This document shows, one piece after another, positions 61,465 through 64,000 of a stretch of 64,000 nucleotides of DNA (the first letter of the stretch is position 1; each line of letters starts with the position of its first letter). Position numbers and translations under genes: made by a program. Under the pieces are notes generated by a model. It was not told where the DNA came from. It searched no databases and saw only the letters and a program-made list of their open reading frames with translations. The stretch lies in NCBI GenBank assembly GCA_030841105.1, contig JAVEDE010000073.1:34927-98926 (forward strand), read 5' to 3'. This DNA comes from Pyrinomonadaceae bacterium. GTDB lineage: Bacteria > Acidobacteriota > Blastocatellia > Pyrinomonadales > Pyrinomonadaceae.

Positions 61465-62532
61465 ATGAACGACGGGTTGAGAAGCATAAAACATCGTCGG
61501 GTGAACACGGGCGTGGCATCATCGCCGACGTCGTTGTCACATCAATGGTCGCTGCGCCAGTCGCCGTGCGCGTCACGCGCGACGCGTGGCGGCGCGTTGA
61601 TGATCGTCGCGTGCGCGTTGCTGCTGTCGGCGTCGCCCGCGTGTCTCGCGCAGGACGCGAAAGCCCCCGCGGCGGCGACGGCAAGTGCGCCCGCCGAGAA
61701 GCAGCGCACGACGAACGCGTTCGCCGGGCGCATCGAGTATGCCGAGTTCCCGTCGGCGAGTCTCGGACGAAACGTGCGCTACGCCGTCTCGCTGCCGCCC
61801 TCTTACGACAAAAAAAGTTCGCAGCGTTACCCGCTCGTGATCTTCCTGCACGGGCTGAACAACGACGAGCGCGACTGGGAATCGCGCTGCATCGAGACGA
61901 AACTCGAAGGGCTGCGCGCGGCCTCGAAGGTGGGCGAGTTCATCGTCGCTATCCCCTACGGCGCGAACAGTTTTTACCTCAACGCGCGCGACGGCACGCG
62001 CTACGAAGACGCCATCGTCAAAGATTTTCTGCCCTTCATAGATAAGACTTACCGCACGCTCTCCGCGCCGCGCTCGCGTCTCATCGAAGGCATCTCGATG
62101 GGCGGCTACGGCGCGCTCCTGATCGCTTTCAAGCACCCCGAACTCTTCGCGGGTGTGGCCGCGCACAGCGCCGCGCTCTTTGACGAACTGCCGCAACCGC
62201 CGAAGTCTACGGAAGATCGCGGCGGGAAGTATCGTTACGATCTCGCCACCAAACTCTTCGGCACGCCGCCCGACCCCGCGTTCTTTCAGGCCAACAACCC
62301 GCTCCACCTCGCGCGCACGAACGCTTCGGCCATCAAGCGTCTGAAAATTTATTTCGACATCGGCGAGAGCGACCGGTACGGCTTCGAGAAGGGTAACGCG
62401 CAACTCTCCGCCGTGCTCAAGGAGGGCGGCGTGGCGCACGAGTACACGCTCGCGCCCGGCGCGCACGGCTGGTCGTTTCTCTCCGACCGCAGCGAACCCG
62501 CCTTCACTTTCGTCTGGAACACCGTGCGCTGA
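61465..62532 (+). CDS. Secreted esterase (alpha/beta hydrolase, esterase-D/Ag85-like)
   Basis: A 355-residue protein; GGAGG is 8 bases before the ATG. A long N-terminal region precedes a hydrophobic stretch (MIVACALLLSASPACLA), so the mature enzyme probably begins near residue 63, or an internal ATG at the stretch is the true start. The hydrolase has LPPSYDKKSSQRYPLVIFLH, the nucleophile in GISMGGYGA, Asp in IGESDRYG and His in GAHGWSF. Relatives include feruloyl esterases and S-formylglutathione hydrolase-like enzymes. Starts 16 bases after the AhpD-like gene. Confidence 0.87.
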   Translation: MNDGLRSIKHRRVNTGVASSPTSLSHQWSLRQSPCASRATRGGALMIVACALLLSASPACLAQDAKAPAAATASAPAEKQRTTNAFAGRIEYAEFPSASLGRNVRYAVSLPPSYDKKSSQRYPLVIFLHGLNNDERDWESRCIETKLEGLRAASKVGEFIVAIPYGANSFYLNARDGTRYEDAIVKDFLPFIDKTYRTLSAPRSRLIEGISMGGYGALLIAFKHPELFAGVAAHSAALFDELPQPPKSTEDRGGKYRYDLATKLFGTPPDPAFFQANNPLHLARTNASAIKRLKIYFDIGESDRYGFEKGNAQLSAVLKEGGVAHEYTLAPGAHGWSFLSDRSEPAFTFVWNTVR

Positions 62533-62616
62533 ACAAACGACGGCAAACGTTCGCGCGCGAACAACTGTCGGCGGGCGCGTGAGTCTCCCGCGTCCGCGCG
62601 GCAAAGGAACTTTCGC

Positions 62617-63573
62617 ATGAACCGGACTCCCTGCATCGTCCTCTCGCTTCTGCTCTCGGCGTTTGCTCTCGTCGTCGCTTCCTCCGCGCAACAACTCGGC
62701 TACACGCCTGCGCTCGTCTCGCTCGTCGAGGCCGAGCGCGCGTTCTCGCGCACGAGCGTCGAGCGCGGCGTGCGCGAATCGTTCCTCGCCTTCTTCGCCG
62801 ACGACGGCATCAACTTTCAGCCGCACCCCACGAACACCAGAGAAGCATTCCTCAAACGCCCCGCGCCCGCCACGCGTCCGCCCGTCACGCTCTACTGGGA
62901 GCCGGTCTTTGCGGACGTGTCGCGCGCGGGCGACCTCGGCTACACGACCGGCCCTTACCGCCTGAGCGACCAGAGCGCGGAGCGCAGGCCGACGCAGCAC
63001 GGCTACTACTTTTCGATCTGGAAACGACAATCGGACGGCGCGTGGAAGGTGGCCGTTGATGTCGGCATCCAGACGCCCGCGCCCGACGAAGCCGAACGCC
63101 GCATCCGCTTCCAGGCCGCGCCGCAACCGCCCCCCTTGAAGAAGACGTCGGGCGCGAACTTCGATCTCGAACGCGAGCGCGCCGCCCTGTTGCAAACGGA
63201 TCGCGACTTCATCGGCGCGGCCTCCACGCGCGGCACGCTCAAAGCGTTTCAAGCGCACCTCGACGCGGACGCTCGCCTGCATCGCGACGGCATCTTCCCT
63301 TTGACGACGCGAGACGCTATCCGCGCATACCTCTCGCGGAAACAGTCTGTGCTTTCGGGCGAACCGTTGAAGGCCGACGTGGCGCAGTCGAACGATCTCG
63401 GCTACACCTACGGACGTTACGAGTTGAAGGAAGTCGTCGCGGGCGGCGCACAAGCGGCTGCGACGACGGCGGAGAAGGGTTATTACGTGCGCGTCTGGAA
63501 GCGCGAACGCGCCGGAGGCCGCTGGAAGATCGTGCTCGACACGACGCACCCGCTGCCGCCGGAAGGGAAATAA
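62617..63573 (+). CDS. Secreted protein with two DUF4440 (SnoaL-like) domains
   Basis: A 318-residue protein with a signal peptide (LSLLLSAFALVVASSAQQ). Two cystatin-like/SnoaL modules follow: LVEAERAFSRTSVERGVRES to SIWKRQSDGAWKVAVDVG (about 35-155) and LLQTDRDFIGAASTRGTL to VWKRERAGGRWKIVLD (about 190-310). Both have the aromatic strand W-K-(V/I) that closes the NTF2-like fold. The modules form small barrels that bind ligands or catalyse isomerisation; no active site is evident. Probably periplasmic. Confidence 0.85.
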   Translation: MNRTPCIVLSLLLSAFALVVASSAQQLGYTPALVSLVEAERAFSRTSVERGVRESFLAFFADDGINFQPHPTNTREAFLKRPAPATRPPVTLYWEPVFADVSRAGDLGYTTGPYRLSDQSAERRPTQHGYYFSIWKRQSDGAWKVAVDVGIQTPAPDEAERRIRFQAAPQPPPLKKTSGANFDLERERAALLQTDRDFIGAASTRGTLKAFQAHLDADARLHRDGIFPLTTRDAIRAYLSRKQSVLSGEPLKADVAQSNDLGYTYGRYELKEVVAGGAQAAATTAEKGYYVRVWKRERAGGRWKIVLDTTHPLPPEGK

Positions 63574-63597
63574 CTTTTGAACGAGAGATAGTGAATG

Positions 63598-63760
63598 TGG
63601 AAAGGCGTTCACCACACAGGCACGCAGGACGCAGCGCGGGCACAGAGAAAGACAATTTCAAATTTCAAATCTCGAACTTCAAATCTCGAATTTGAGATGA
63701 TGAATGCTTTTCTTCGTGCCCCCGCCGTGCTCTCTGTGCCTCTGTAGGTAAACGCCTCGC
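63598..63760. repeat. Nested inverted repeat with GGCAC/GCAGAG outer and TTCAAAT inner units
   Basis: The outer left arm GGCGTTCACCACACAGGCAC with GCACAGAG units (63605-63650) faces GTGCTCTCTGTGCCTCTG and TAGGTAAACGCC (about 63729-63760). Inside are TTTCAAATTTCAAATCTCG and a second TTCAAATCTCG run, a heptamer-based array. It lies between the DUF4440 gene and the aminotransferase. Confidence 0.72.
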
Positions 63761-63794
63761 CCGACACTCGTCCACGAATCATTTATCGCCCGTC

Positions 63795-64000
63795 TCACAC
63801 CATCGGCATCAGACTCTCCTCGCGCGGCGCGTCCCGTTCGTGCCGGGACTTGAGACTCGCGGCCAGCCGTTTGATCCCTTCCTCGATCTTGTCCGCGGTC
63901 TGGCTCGCAAAGCAGAGGCGCAGTTCGTGCGCCCCGGCCTCGTCCGCGTAGAAAATCTCGCCGTTGGCGAAGACGACGCCCGCACGGATCGCCTGCTCCA
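63795..64000 (-). CDS. PLP-dependent aminotransferase, C-terminal part (cut by window edge)
   Basis: The minus strand carries a frame from the window edge to a TGA at 63795-63797, 68 residues in all. It contains EQAIRAGVVFANGEIFYADE and HELRLCFASQTADKIEEGIK with the arginine that binds the substrate carboxylate in class I/II aminotransferases, then a short charged tail ending LMPMV. The pattern matches 2-aminoadipate aminotransferase or MocR-type enzymes. The rest, including the PLP lysine, is outside the window. Confidence 0.75.
   Translation of the reverse strand, partial: EQAIRAGVVFANGEIFYADEAGAHELRLCFASQTADKIEEGIKRLAASLKSRHERDAPREESLMPMV

Overview
The window reads as chromosomal DNA of a high-GC Gram-negative bacterium. 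Most genes are clearly above 60% GC. The cell-envelope set (an Omp85-type outer-membrane protein, a TamB-like protein, TatA/TatC, lipoproteins, a class A penicillin-binding protein) shows two membranes. A GWxTD-domain protein, DUF2911- and DUF4440-like secreted proteins and the general gene mix suggest Acidobacteriota, perhaps class Blastocatellia. That assignment is inference, because there is no rRNA gene in the window. I found no tRNA, rRNA, CRISPR array, transposase or phage module.

Layout. 1-8148: a cut PilZ-like gene, acetyl-CoA synthetase, a secreted M19 dipeptidase, an almost pure Gly/Ser protein, HemW, threonine aldolase, cytidylate kinase. 8151-11251: a lipoprotein and two riboflavin genes; the RibBA protein has lost the zinc and catalytic residues of its GTP cyclohydrolase half. 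11324-20911: envelope biogenesis (TamB-like, Omp85 with POTRA repeats, SurA-like chaperone). 21107-30767: a Cys-rich secreted protein, patatin, a bifunctional PBP, then AcpS and PgeF sharing overlapping start codons head to head, a DsbD-N-like protein and RlmN. 30910-34515: a run of small plus-strand genes (DUF1579-like, two GNATs, YceH, MmcQ/YjbR, SET). 34549-35466: an AT-rich class III nucleotidyl cyclase gene followed by a sequence with the anatomy of an integron attC site. 35588-43395: M16 protease, NadB, endonuclease V, a 74-residue orphan, GWxTD protein. 43786-45077: a second, related cyclase gene in an AT-richer two-gene unit with an unknown protein. 45188-51106: TatC, TatA, VOC protein, nitroreductase, BtuF-like protein, ATP-dependent DNA ligase. 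51303-64000: GH16 enzyme, Dps, two tandem paralogous membrane proteins, an MFS-hydrolase fusion, DUF2911, AhpD-like, esterase and DUF4440 proteins, and the C-terminus of an aminotransferase.

Two things stand out. First, at least twelve intergenic inverted repeats have arms built from 7-base units, for example (GTGACAA)n, (GTCAGTT)n, (GTGAATG)n and (AAAGGGT)n. Four of them (7342, 16324, 24785, 51144) also share a recognisable internal core, so they look like a dispersed element family and not merely simple-sequence DNA. Several supply the stop codons of flanking genes, and one forms the 5-prime region and signal-peptide core of a gene. Second, the two solitary AT-rich nucleotidyl cyclases, one of them apparently an integron cassette, look like acquired signalling or defence genes.

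Start sites were chosen from family alignments and ribosome-binding sites. Several genes (hemW, patatin, the MFS fusion, rlmN) instead have a -10-like box 5 to 12 bases before the ATG, which suggests leaderless transcripts.
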